Source: Geopseudomonas sagittaria (GTDB taxonomy: Bacteria > Pseudomonadota > Gammaproteobacteria > Pseudomonadales > Pseudomonadaceae). Taken from it: a stretch of DNA of 64,000 nucleotides. Below are positions 9,080-17,492 of the stretch, piece after piece. The stretch lies in contig NZ_FOXM01000004.1 of NCBI RefSeq assembly GCF_900115715.1, forward strand, positions 1 to 64,000. The letters are read 5' to 3'. How positions within the stretch are numbered: position 1 is the stretch's first letter; each line of letters starts with the position of its first letter. A model generated the notes under the pieces. It searched no databases. It saw nothing but the letters and a program-made list of their open reading frames with translations, and was not told the origin of the DNA. The position numbers and the translations under genes were made by a program.

Positions 9080-10621
9080 GTGTCCCAGTCCCTGATCGAA
9101 GCCCTGCAGAATCCCGCCCTGTACCCGCACCCGGTAGAGGGCTTCGAAGTCATCGAGACGCACATCTCCTGGGTCCTGCTCACCGGCCCCTATGCCTATA
9201 AGCTGAAGAAGCCGGTGAACTTCGGCTTTCTCGACTTCAGCAGTCGCGAGGCCCGCGAGCACTTCTGCCACGAGGAACTGCGCCTCAACCAGCGCACCGC
9301 CCCGGACATCTACCTGGAGGTCCTGCCGGTCACCGGCAGCCTCGAGGCACCGCAGCTCGGTGGCGACGGACCGGTCCTCGACCACGTGCTGAAGATGCGC
9401 CAGTTCCCGCAGAGCGGCCTGTTGTCCAACGTGCTGGCCCGTGGCGAGCTGATGCCCGCGCACATCGACGCGCTGGCACGGGAAATCGCCGACCTGCACG
9501 CCGAGGCCAAGCGTGTCCCCGTCGAACACGAGCTGGGCAGCGCCGAGGCGGTGATGGCCCCGGTGCGGCAGAACTTCGAACAGATCCGCCCGCTGCTCGA
9601 GGACGCCGCCGACCTGACCCAGCTCGAGCATCTCGAGGCCTGGGCCGAGGACACCTTCACCCGCCTGCAGCCGCTGCTCGATCAGCGCAAGATCGACGGC
9701 TTCATCCGCGAATGCCACGGCGACATCCACCTGGCCAACGTCACCCTGCTGGACGACCACGTCCTGCTGTTCGACTGCATCGAGTTCAACGAGCCCTTCC
9801 GCCTGATCGACGTGATCAGCGACGCCGCCTTCCTCGCCATGGATCTCGAGGATCGCGGCCTCAAGTCGCTGTCGCGGCGCTTCATCAATGCCTACCTGGA
9901 ACTGACCGGCGACTACCGGGGGCTGACCCTGCTGCCGTTCTACAAGGCCTACCGCGCCATGGTCCGCGCCAAGATCAGCCTGTTCCGCCTGGCCCAGGAG
10001 CAGGATCCGGTCGAGCGCGTGGTGATCCTGCGCCAGTACCGCAACTACGCCGCCCTGGCGGAAAGCTACAGCGCCATCCCGGCCCGCTTCCTGGCCATCA
10101 CCCACGGCGTTTCCGCGGTCGGCAAAAGCCATGTCGCCATGCGCCTGGTGGAGGCCTTCGGCGCCATCCGTCTGCGCTCGGACGTCGAGCGCAAGCGCCT
10201 GTTCCCGACAGCCGACGAGGCCGAGCTGTACGCCAGCGCCACGACCCTGGCCACCTACAACCACCTGCACCAGCACGCCGCCGACATCCTCCAGGCCGGC
10301 TTCCCGGTGGTGCTGGACGCCACCTACCTCAAGCAGGCCCAGCGTCAGGCGGCCCATGCCGTGGCCGAGCAGACCGGCGTGCCTTTCCTGATCCTCGACT
10401 GTCATGCCCCGGAAGCCGTCATCGCCGCCTGGCTGGCCGAGCGCCAGGTCGAGGGGCGCGACCCGTCCGACGCCACCCTGGAGGTCATCCACGCCCAGGA
10501 GGCTGGCCGCGAGCCACTGAGCGACGCCGAACAGACTCACAGCGGCCGCATCGCCACCCACGAAGCGGCCAGCCTCGACAGCCTGATCGAGCGCATCCGC
10601 AGCCACCTGCCTGGTTTCTGA
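9080..10621 (+). CDS. two-domain kinase-like protein (APH-type + P-loop ATPase)
   Basis: A cytoplasmic protein of 513 aa with two nucleotide-handling halves. The N-terminal half carries an aminoglycoside-phosphotransferase-like catalytic motif, HGDIHLAN at 213-220, followed by DCIEF at 232-236 as the metal-binding Asp. The C-terminal half has a Walker A motif, GVSAVGKS at 343-350, and resembles zeta-toxin/AAA-type small-molecule kinases. Homologues are widespread in Pseudomonas (PA4701-like) but no substrate is known to me. The start is GTG at 9080, with AAAGGA about eight bases upstream. It is divergent from mrcB. Confidence 0.85.
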   Translation: MSQSLIEALQNPALYPHPVEGFEVIETHISWVLLTGPYAYKLKKPVNFGFLDFSSREAREHFCHEELRLNQRTAPDIYLEVLPVTGSLEAPQLGGDGPVLDHVLKMRQFPQSGLLSNVLARGELMPAHIDALAREIADLHAEAKRVPVEHELGSAEAVMAPVRQNFEQIRPLLEDAADLTQLEHLEAWAEDTFTRLQPLLDQRKIDGFIRECHGDIHLANVTLLDDHVLLFDCIEFNEPFRLIDVISDAAFLAMDLEDRGLKSLSRRFINAYLELTGDYRGLTLLPFYKAYRAMVRAKISLFRLAQEQDPVERVVILRQYRNYAALAESYSAIPARFLAITHGVSAVGKSHVAMRLVEAFGAIRLRSDVERKRLFPTADEAELYASATTLATYNHLHQHAADILQAGFPVVLDATYLKQAQRQAAHAVAEQTGVPFLILDCHAPEAVIAAWLAERQVEGRDPSDATLEVIHAQEAGREPLSDAEQTHSGRIATHEAASLDSLIERIRSHLPGF

Positions 10622-10638
10622 CGTTTACCACCCCCTGC

Positions 10639-10667
10639 AGCCCGCGACTGACGGTAGTCGCGGGCTT
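10639..10667 (+). terminator. stem-loop after the kinase-like gene
   Basis: A perfect 10-bp stem (agcccgcgac / gtcgcgggct) with an 8-nt loop, 18 bp after the stop codon. Only two T residues follow, so termination strength is uncertain. Confidence 0.55.
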
Positions 10668-10752
10668 CCCGACGCCAACTAGACTTGTTTGCTAGGCGTG
10701 ATCGGCAGGCGTAGCCGGGCGACGGACAGATCCGGGGCAAGGGGGGAGCGGA

Positions 10753-11025
10753 ATGAACGATGAGTTGCTGCAGCTGAAGAACCTTGGCAAGACCTCCACC
10801 CTCTGGCTGCATGCCGTCGGCATCCACAGCGCCAGCGAGCTGCGCCGCCGCGGCGCGGTCGCCGCCTACCGGGCGGTACTGGCCCGCGGCTTCAATGCCT
10901 CGCGGGTGCTGCTCTACTCGATCGAAGGCGCCCTGCTCGACCGGCACTGGAGCGAGCTGAGCCACGAACACAAGGCCAGCCTGCTGGCCCAGCTCACCGC
11001 TCAGGACCCACGCAACAAGAGCTAG
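10753..11025 (+). CDS. TfoX C-terminal-domain protein (HhH-like)
   Basis: A 90-aa protein consisting of just the TfoX/Sxy C-terminal domain: LKNLGKTSTLWLHAVGIHSA at the start is the helix-hairpin-helix-like motif, followed by ELRRRGAVAAYRAVLARG. In full-length TfoX this half accompanies the competence-regulating N-terminal domain; alone it probably binds a nucleic acid or protein partner, role unknown. The start is ATG at 10753, preceded by GGGGAGCGGA. It lies between the kinase-like gene and cbpA on the same strand. Confidence 0.8.
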   Translation: MNDELLQLKNLGKTSTLWLHAVGIHSASELRRRGAVAAYRAVLARGFNASRVLLYSIEGALLDRHWSELSHEHKASLLAQLTAQDPRNKS

Positions 11026-11129
11026 CTCACAACCTCCGCAGTCGTCATTTTACCTGGCATCGCGAAAGCCCTATTGTCTGTGAGCGCTTGGCGCCACCGT
11101 TCGACCTGCCCCCTCAAGGAATCGCGCCC

Positions 11130-11927
11130 ATGTACCTGACCGGCGAGCAACCGGCCTATGCCGATCAACTGATCAACCACCTGCAGAGCCTGCCCAATCA
11201 ACTGCTGGAGGGCCTCGAGCCGGCGGGACCGACACTGGAGATCGCCGACCAGCAGGATATCGGTGTCGAGCTGGCGGGCAACCAGCTGTATGTCATCGAA
11301 AGCGGCCTGCTGCAGGCGTGGGTGGATGAGCGACCGGTGTTCTTCCTCTGCGAGGGTGACCTGCTCGGCCTGCGCCAGGGACTCGACCTGCCCGTCTGTC
11401 GCTACAGCTGCGAAGACCCGGTGCGCCTGCGTCCCTACTCGCGCAATGCCGTGCTCGCCCACATCCATACCGATAGCCGGCGCCAGGAGCTATTCACCCA
11501 GTATCTGGTCGGCCAGATCGGCCTGCTCTCCGATGCTCTCGCCCGTCTGCGCCAGCCCGACCTGCGCCCTAGTACCGGCTTCCAGCACTACGCCGCCGGC
11601 GAAGAGCTGATCCACCAGGGCGACGAGGCGGACAACGTATTCATCATCGTCGAAGGCCACGCCGAAGCCTTCGTCGACGGCCACCGAGTCGGTGACGTGC
11701 AGAAGGACGAGATCTTCGGCGCCATGGCGGTATTCACTGGCGAACTGCGCAGCGCCACGGTAATCGCCAGCGAGCCCTGCACCGTGATGGTAATCCCCAA
11801 GGAGCAGTTCATCAGCCTGATGCACAGCAACCCGCGGATTGCCCACAGCCTGATCGAAAGCCTGGCCCGGCGCATCCATCTGCTCAACCAGGAAGTCACC
11901 CAGTTGCGCAGCGACCGCGACGCCTGA
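11130..11927 (+). CDS. cbpA: cyclic-nucleotide-binding protein CbpA
   Basis: A 265-aa protein with two cNMP-binding-like beta-barrels. The first (about 30-125) is degenerate. The second (about 150-240) has the pattern QGDEADNVFIIVEGHAEAF and a phosphate-binding cassette FGAMAVFTGELRSATV with the conserved Arg. There is no DNA-binding domain; a short helical tail ends the protein. In P. aeruginosa CbpA is a cAMP-binding, Vfr-induced protein localised at the pole. The ATG at 11130 has AAGGA nine bases upstream; a TTG 42 bases earlier lacks one. An intrinsic terminator follows. Confidence 0.9.
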   Translation: MYLTGEQPAYADQLINHLQSLPNQLLEGLEPAGPTLEIADQQDIGVELAGNQLYVIESGLLQAWVDERPVFFLCEGDLLGLRQGLDLPVCRYSCEDPVRLRPYSRNAVLAHIHTDSRRQELFTQYLVGQIGLLSDALARLRQPDLRPSTGFQHYAAGEELIHQGDEADNVFIIVEGHAEAFVDGHRVGDVQKDEIFGAMAVFTGELRSATVIASEPCTVMVIPKEQFISLMHSNPRIAHSLIESLARRIHLLNQEVTQLRSDRDA

Positions 11928-11946
11928 GCCAGCCGCGACTTATCCC

Positions 11947-11979
11947 AAGGCGACCGGACGCGTTCCCGTCGCCTTTTTT
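11947..11979 (+). terminator. intrinsic terminator of cbpA
   Basis: An 8-bp stem (aaggcgac / gtcgcctt) with a 13-nt loop and a run of six T residues, 19 bp after the cbpA stop. Confidence 0.85.
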
Positions 11980-12039
11980 CATGCCCATGGAAATCGCAAC
12001 GCATCGCCTCGGTAGCGACAAATGCACTTGACTCTCAAA

Positions 12040-12054
12040 TGAGACCAATTATCA
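12040..12054 (+). promoter_or_regulatory. probable Fur box of prrF
   Basis: TGAGACCAATTATCA fits the 7-1-7 Fur consensus (TGATAAT-N-ATTATCA): the right half is perfect, the left half matches four of seven. It overlaps the expected -10 region (CATAAT or TATCAT at 12050-12058), with a possible -35 TTGACT at 12028-12033, so Fe-Fur would block transcription of the small RNA that follows. Confidence 0.75.
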
Positions 12055-12062
12055 TAATCACG

Positions 12063-12165
12063 ACTAGTCGCGAGACTGGTCGATAATCGGGGTTGTCGTT
12101 TCCTCGGCTTATCTCCTCATCAGGCTAATCACGGTTTTGACCCGGCTCTTGCCGGGTCTTTTTTT
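12063..12165 (+). ncRNA. prrF: PrrF iron-responsive small RNA
   Basis: A trans-acting small RNA, the Pseudomonas counterpart of RyhB. It represses mRNAs of iron-containing proteins when Fur is inactive. The conserved pairing core TCCTCATCAGGCTAATCACG (12114-12133) is intact. A 5' stem-loop (gactagt / actggtc, about 12061-12080) precedes it. A strong intrinsic terminator ends the RNA (acccggc / tctt / gccgggt, then eight pyrimidines, to 12165). The Fur box lies just upstream. The exact 5' end is estimated. Only one copy is present, whereas P. aeruginosa has two in tandem at this place after cbpA. Confidence 0.93.
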
Positions 12166-12206
12166 GCCTGCTCGAACTGCAGTGCGCTTCGTCCTGCTAC
12201 CGCCCA

Positions 12207-14330
12207 CTAATACTCCAGCTTCGAGTAGTAGGTCTTCCGCGAAGCCTCGCGGGCCTGCCTGAGGGTGTGGATGCCACGCTCGGCGAGCAGGGGGATCAGC
12301 TTGAGGAACACCTCGCCGGTGACCATGGCATCGCCCAGCGCGGTATGCCGGCCGATCACGTTCACCCCGAGGCGGGCGGCAATCTGCTCCAGGCGATGCT
12401 CGTCGGCCGCATGCCCGGGATGCACCAAGGCCGACAGCAGCAGGGTGTCGAGCACCGGTTGGATGAAGCGGATCCCGGTCTGCGCCTCCTTGAGCTGGAG
12501 GAAACGCATATCGAAGGCGGCGTTGTGCGCGACCAGCACCGTATCCTCGGCGAAGCGCTGGAACTGTGGCAATACGCGCTCGATGGTCGGCTGCCCGGCG
12601 AGCATCTGCGACGACAGCCCGTGCACCTGCTGCGAGGCGCGCGGAATCGACCGACGCGGATCGACCAACTGCTCGAAGCACTCCTGCTTGAGCAGGCGCG
12701 CGTTGACGATACGCACCGCGCCGATCGAGATGATCTCGTCGCCCTCGGAGGGCGACAGACCGGTGGTCTCGGTGTCGAACACCGTGTAGGCCAACTCGCG
12801 CAGCGGTCGCTCGTCGAGTTCGGGGGTCTGCCCCGGCTGGCTGAACAGGTCGAAGTCGTAATACACCGGCCGTCCCTGCAGGACCGGCGCCGGCGCGGCG
12901 GGGTGCGGCAAGGTGATCGGCAATTGCAGGTAGAGGCGGTTGTGCCCGCTGACGCGGTCGGCCTGACTCCAGAGTTCGCCGCCGTGGCGCTCGAGCAGAT
13001 CCTTGAGGGTGCAGCCCGCCGGATCGGCGCCCCCCAAGCTCAACGCTCGCTCCTCCCACTGGTGCAGCAGGCCCGGCTCGAGCGGCTCGCCGGCCCAGCA
13101 CAGTGCCAGGCGGGCGAAGCGCCCGACGGTGGAAAGCTTCAGGTCGACCGCATGGATGGCGCAGGCGACGGCCAGGGCATCCATCACCTGGGTCAGCGCC
13201 TGCACCAGGGAATAGCTGTCCAGGCTCAGCCAGAGCGGCTCGCCACTGTCCTGGCAGCGCACGCTCAGGCCCAGGGTGGTGCTGAAGTTGCGTTGCAGGG
13301 CGCAGAGCAGATCGCTGGCCAGCATCTCCTCCAACGGCCATTGGCCGCCGGGTTGGTCGCCGTGGCGCGCCAGACCCTGCTCCAGGCTCAGGGACAAGCG
13401 TTCGGCCTCGTCGCGGATGACCTCGCCGAAGCGTTGGCGGTGCGTGGCATCCATTTCCGGGTATTGCTGCAGGGTCTCCGCCGCCGCGCGGATATTCGCT
13501 AGGGCCGCGCGACTGCCTTCGGTGAGCTGGCGCAGCAGGTGCTCGCGGCGGCTGGCCAATTCCACGCTCTGGGTGACGTCTTCGAGAATCAGCACGAAGC
13601 CGATCAATTCGCCCGGCTGTCCCAGCACCGGGACCATGCGTGCGCGCAGCAGCTGAGTCGCGTGCGCGGTAACGAAATGCGCCACCGGGCTGGCGCCCTG
13701 TTCCAGGCCCTGGCGCAACTTCTCCAGGCCATGGGCGATCAGGCGCTGGTCGAGGATGCCGAACAGCGAACGACCCAGTCCCACTGCACCGGCCTCCCGG
13801 CCTTCCAGCAACTGGCTGGCCTGCGGGTTGTAGAGCAGGATGCGGCCCTCGACATTGCACACCAGCACGCTCTGGGCGAGTTCGGACATCAGCGCGGCGA
13901 GGCGGTTCTTCTCCTGCTCCAGGCGCGCGTTGGTCTGCGCGATGCGGCCCTCGACGTCCTGCCGCTGCGCGTCGTAGGCCGCGGCGAAGTCATTCAGCGC
14001 GTGCCCCAGGCGGCGCATCGGCTTGGCACCGCCGATGGCCACCCGATGCTGCGGATTGACCCGGTGAATGATCCCGACCTCCTCTTCCAGGCGTTTGGCC
14101 GCCGCCGGGTAGGCCGAGTGCCAGAGCCGCAGCAGCGCACCGAGTACGGCCAGGAGCAGCAGGCCGAGCAAGACCAGCAGCGCGCCGCGCCCGACCAGCA
14201 GGGCCTGCAACAGGTTGCGCTCGGCCGCCGTCAGGTCGAGCCAGAGCAGCAGACCGACCAAGCCCAGCAGCCCGCCCGCCAGCGCGCAGAGGCCAGCGAG
14301 TCGCAACGCAAAAGCGAGCCAGGGGCGCAT
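12207..14330 (-). CDS. membrane protein: degenerate histidine kinase fused to DEDDh (DnaQ-type) exonuclease
   Basis: A 707-aa fusion. Two membrane helices (about 5-30 and 45-68) are followed by a coiled linker, a PAS domain (about 145-250) and a kinase-like core. In that core the H-box reads LTEGSRAAL, so the phospho-acceptor His is missing, and the ATPase region is eroded. The C-terminal 190 residues are a complete DEDDh 3'-5' exonuclease: FDTETTG (Asp519, Glu521), HNAAFD, and RHTALGDA carrying the His and last Asp. It starts 3 bp after the upstream receiver gene, so it is the last gene of a sensor operon. Similar exonucleases accompany CrbS/acetate-sensor loci in other gammaproteobacteria; its substrate is unknown. 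Confidence 0.88.
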   Translation of the reverse strand: MRPWLAFALRLAGLCALAGGLLGLVGLLLWLDLTAAERNLLQALLVGRGALLVLLGLLLLAVLGALLRLWHSAYPAAAKRLEEEVGIIHRVNPQHRVAIGGAKPMRRLGHALNDFAAAYDAQRQDVEGRIAQTNARLEQEKNRLAALMSELAQSVLVCNVEGRILLYNPQASQLLEGREAGAVGLGRSLFGILDQRLIAHGLEKLRQGLEQGASPVAHFVTAHATQLLRARMVPVLGQPGELIGFVLILEDVTQSVELASRREHLLRQLTEGSRAALANIRAAAETLQQYPEMDATHRQRFGEVIRDEAERLSLSLEQGLARHGDQPGGQWPLEEMLASDLLCALQRNFSTTLGLSVRCQDSGEPLWLSLDSYSLVQALTQVMDALAVACAIHAVDLKLSTVGRFARLALCWAGEPLEPGLLHQWEERALSLGGADPAGCTLKDLLERHGGELWSQADRVSGHNRLYLQLPITLPHPAAPAPVLQGRPVYYDFDLFSQPGQTPELDERPLRELAYTVFDTETTGLSPSEGDEIISIGAVRIVNARLLKQECFEQLVDPRRSIPRASQQVHGLSSQMLAGQPTIERVLPQFQRFAEDTVLVAHNAAFDMRFLQLKEAQTGIRFIQPVLDTLLLSALVHPGHAADEHRLEQIAARLGVNVIGRHTALGDAMVTGEVFLKLIPLLAERGIHTLRQAREASRKTYYSKLEY

Positions 14331-14333
14331 CGG

Positions 14334-14705
14334 CTAGCGGTCCGCCAGCAGGTCGCGCACCTGCGCCAGCAGCTCCTGGGTCGAGAAGGGCTTGGTAATG
14401 TAAGCATCGGCGCCCAATGCCAGGCCCTTGCTGACCTCCACCTCGCGGCCCTTGGCAGTCAGCATCACGATGCGCATGTGCTGCCAGGCCGGGTTCTCGC
14501 GGATCTTCTGGCACAGGTCGTAGCCGCTCAGGTTCGGCATCATCACGTCGAGCAGGACCAGGTCGGGCGGCTGGCGCTGGATCGCCTCCAGCGCGTCCTG
14601 GCCATCGTGGGCGACGCGGGTCCGGTAGCCAGCCTGTTCGAGCAGAAACTCCAGGGAAATGACGATGTTCGGCTCGTCATCGGCGATCAATACGCTCTTG
14701 CTCAT
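14334..14705 (-). CDS. single-domain response regulator (CheY-like receiver)
   Basis: A 123-aa lone receiver without an output domain. Acidic pocket Asp10/Asp11 (IADDEPN), phospho-acceptor Asp53 (LLDVMMP), Thr84 in MLTAKG and Lys105 (TKPF) are all present, so it should be phosphorylatable. The ATG at 14705 overlaps the stop of the kinase gene by four bases (ATGA), so kinase and receiver are translationally coupled and are almost certainly partners. A longer frame runs upstream inside the kinase gene but adds unrelated residues. Confidence 0.93.
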   Translation of the reverse strand: MSKSVLIADDEPNIVISLEFLLEQAGYRTRVAHDGQDALEAIQRQPPDLVLLDVMMPNLSGYDLCQKIRENPAWQHMRIVMLTAKGREVEVSKGLALGADAYITKPFSTQELLAQVRDLLADR

Positions 14706-17479
14706 GCTCTGTTCTCCGTATCGCGGCCCGAGAAGCGTTCGGCGGCAGGTGTCGGCGCCCCTAAAGGCAGGGTAAAGGAAAAGGTCGCGCCCTGCCCGCG
14801 GGCGCTCTCCACCCACAGTTGGCCTCCGAAATGCTCGATGATCTGCCGGCTGATCGGCAGGCCCAGGCCGGTGCCCTGGGGTTTCTCGGTGAGATTGTCG
14901 CCGACCTGGCGGAATTTCTCGAAGATGGTCTGCTGGTCGGCCGGATCGATGCCGTCACCGTTATCGCGTACCGCCACCTGCAGCGCCTCGGGCAGCACCT
15001 GCACGGCGATGTCGATGCGCCCGGCCTGGCGGGCGCAGAACTTCGCCGCGTTGGAAATCAGGTTTAGCAGCACCTGCAGCAGGCGGTCGCGATCGGCCAG
15101 CACCGGCGGCACCTGGGCCGGCAGGTCGAGGCTGAGCTGCACGCCCTGCTCCCGCAGCAGCTGGCTGGTGGTGGCCACCGCGTCCTCGATCACCTCCGTC
15201 AGGTCGAGCGCGGCGCTGTGCCACTCGGCGCGACCCGACTCGAGCTTGGCCAGGTCCAGCACCTGGTTGATCATCCGCGTCAGGCGCTCGCTCTCCTTGA
15301 CGATGATGGCGATGAAACGCGCGCGCTGCGCCGGCTCCAGCTCCGGATTATCGTTGAGGATCTCGGAGAAGGCGCGGATCGAGGTCAGCGGCGTGCGCAG
15401 CTCGTGGGTCACGGTAGAGATGAAATCGTCCTTCAAGCGGTCGAGTTCCTGCAGCCGCGCGTTGGCCGCACGCAGTTCGCCAGTGGCCGCCTCCAGCTCG
15501 TGCGACTGCTGCTCCAGGCGCCGGCTGTAGGCCAGCACCTGCGAGGCTTCGTCGAGGATGCCGAGCACCTCGTCCATGCCCAGCGGCTCCTCCTGCACCA
15601 CCGAGGCCAGCATTACCCGCGCCGAGGCGGTGCCGATGGCGCCGGCCAGTTGCTGCTCGGCGAATTGCACCAGGTCGGCATCCGGCACCAGCTCGGCGCT
15701 GGAGGCCAGGCCAAGTTGCGCGGCGTAGCCGGCGAAGGCCTCGGCGGCGCGCGCCGGGCCGAGGAAGCGGCCGACCAGAGCGATCACCTCGCTGACCGAG
15801 GCGCTGCCGCGCCACAGGCTGGAGCCGCGCCCGGCAACCTTGAAGGCATCGACGAACAACAGCGCCTGGGCATGTTCGCGGCTGCTCTGCCGGCCGAACA
15901 GCGACACCCCGACATAGGCGCCGAGGTTGCCCAGCAGGCTCCAGAACAGCGAGTGGCCGATCTCGTCCAACCCGGTCAGGCCAAACAGCGCCAGCGGCTT
16001 GAGCCAGGAGATGGCCAGCGGCCCCTGCTCGATGAAGCTCAGCGGCAGCCAACCGGACTTGGCGAACGCCGGCAGCAACAGGGTGTAGGCCCACAGCAGG
16101 AAACCCAGCGACAGGCCACTCAGGGCGCCGGCGCGGGTGCCCTGCTTCCAGTACATGCCGCCGAGCATGGCCGGGGCGAACTGCGCCACCGCGGCGAACG
16201 AGACCAGGCCGATCGACACCAGCGCATAGGCCTCGCCGGCCGCGCGATAGTACAGGTAGCCGAGCAGCATCAGCAGCAGGATGGCGCCGCGCCGAATGCC
16301 CAGCAGCAGCCCCGAGAGATCGTGGCGCTGGGCTAGGCCGAAGGCCTTCCAGCGCAACAGCAGGGGCATCGCCAGGTCGTTGCAGATCATCGTCGACAGC
16401 GCGATGGTCTCGACGATGACCATGCCGGTGGCCGCCGACAGCCCGCCGACGAACACCAGCAGCGCCAGCGCCTCTTGGCTGTGGGCCATCGGCAGGGTGA
16501 GGACGAAGGCGTCGGCGTCCACCGTGCCGGCGGGAAACTGCATCAGTCCGGCGAAGGTGATCGGCAGAACGAACACGTTGATCGCCAGCAGGTACAGCGG
16601 GAACAGCCAGATGGCCTTGGCCAGGTGGTTCTCGTTGACGTTCTCCACCACGCTGATCTGGAACTGGCGCGGCAGGAAGAGGATCGACAGCATCGACAGG
16701 AAGATCAGCGAAGCCCAGGAGCCGTAGGTGCCGGCGGGGCCGCCGAGGGTCAGCAGGCGGTCGATGTCGGGCAGCCGCGCGGCCTGGGCGAAAAGATCGG
16801 CGAAGCCGTGGTAGAGGCCGAAGGTGACGAAGATGCCCACCGCCAGGAAGGCCAGCAGCTTGACCAGCGATTCGAAGGCGATGGCCGCCACCATGCCTTC
16901 GTGACGCTCGGTGGCATCCAGGTGGCGGGTACCGAAGACGATGGTGAACAGCGCCAGCAACAGCGCCACATACAGCGCGGTGTCCTGCAACGGGCCGAGC
17001 GCCTGACCCTGGTTGGGCATGCGGATTTCCGGGTACTGCCAGAGGATCAGGAAACTGCTGGAGACCGCCTTCAGTTGCAGGGCGATATAGGGGATCACCC
17101 CGATCACCGCGATCAGCGTCACCAGGCCGCCGAGCAGCGCGCTCTTGCCGTAGCGGGCGGCGATGAAGTCGGCGATCGAGGTGATGCGGTTGGCCTTGCT
17201 GATGCGGATCATCTTGCGCAGCACCAGCCAGAACAGCGCCGCCATCAGGGTCGGGCCGAGATAGATCGGCAGGAAGCCGACGCCGCTGGCCGCCGCCCGG
17301 CCGACGCTGCCGTAGAAGGTCCATGAGGTGGCGTAGACGGCCATGGACAGCGCGTAGATGTAGGGGTTGGCGATGATCGAACGGCCGGCGTCGGCGCGCT
17401 TGTCACCCCAGTAGGCGATTGCGAAGAGGATGCCCAGGTAGGCGCAGGAGGTCAGCAGGATCAGGCCACCGAGCTGCAT
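14702..17479 (-). CDS. sodium/solute symporter-coupled sensor histidine kinase (SSS-STAC-HK)
   Basis: A 925-aa membrane sensor. An SLC5/SSF transporter module with about 13 helices fills residues 1-500. A STAC domain follows (about 540-630, with IGTASARVML), then a short coiled coil, HisKA with THELRTPL (His692), and a complete HATPase with N, G1 (DNGDGI) and G2 (GTGLGL) boxes. There is no PAS and no attached receiver; the separate receiver gene overlaps its end. It resembles CrbS/MxtR-type sensors linked to acetate utilisation more than CbrA, but the ligand cannot be read from sequence. It starts 13 bp after a small two-helix membrane protein. Confidence 0.92.
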   Translation of the reverse strand: MQLGGLILLTSCAYLGILFAIAYWGDKRADAGRSIIANPYIYALSMAVYATSWTFYGSVGRAAASGVGFLPIYLGPTLMAALFWLVLRKMIRISKANRITSIADFIAARYGKSALLGGLVTLIAVIGVIPYIALQLKAVSSSFLILWQYPEIRMPNQGQALGPLQDTALYVALLLALFTIVFGTRHLDATERHEGMVAAIAFESLVKLLAFLAVGIFVTFGLYHGFADLFAQAARLPDIDRLLTLGGPAGTYGSWASLIFLSMLSILFLPRQFQISVVENVNENHLAKAIWLFPLYLLAINVFVLPITFAGLMQFPAGTVDADAFVLTLPMAHSQEALALLVFVGGLSAATGMVIVETIALSTMICNDLAMPLLLRWKAFGLAQRHDLSGLLLGIRRGAILLLMLLGYLYYRAAGEAYALVSIGLVSFAAVAQFAPAMLGGMYWKQGTRAGALSGLSLGFLLWAYTLLLPAFAKSGWLPLSFIEQGPLAISWLKPLALFGLTGLDEIGHSLFWSLLGNLGAYVGVSLFGRQSSREHAQALLFVDAFKVAGRGSSLWRGSASVSEVIALVGRFLGPARAAEAFAGYAAQLGLASSAELVPDADLVQFAEQQLAGAIGTASARVMLASVVQEEPLGMDEVLGILDEASQVLAYSRRLEQQSHELEAATGELRAANARLQELDRLKDDFISTVTHELRTPLTSIRAFSEILNDNPELEPAQRARFIAIIVKESERLTRMINQVLDLAKLESGRAEWHSAALDLTEVIEDAVATTSQLLREQGVQLSLDLPAQVPPVLADRDRLLQVLLNLISNAAKFCARQAGRIDIAVQVLPEALQVAVRDNGDGIDPADQQTIFEKFRQVGDNLTEKPQGTGLGLPISRQIIEHFGGQLWVESARGQGATFSFTLPLGAPTPAAERFSGRDTENRA

Positions 17480-17492
17480 GCACAGTGCTCCC

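Noticed and set aside
8984-10606. A 540-codon minus-strand frame opposite the kinase-like gene
   Set aside because: Composition is that of a reverse-frame shadow; the plus-strand gene has two catalytic motifs and a proper start.
11020-11095. A Vfr/CRP site before cbpA (ctgtgagcgc near 11080, tcacaa near 11026)
   Set aside because: Half-sites exist but not with the required spacing or order, so a Vfr site is not supported by sequence alone.
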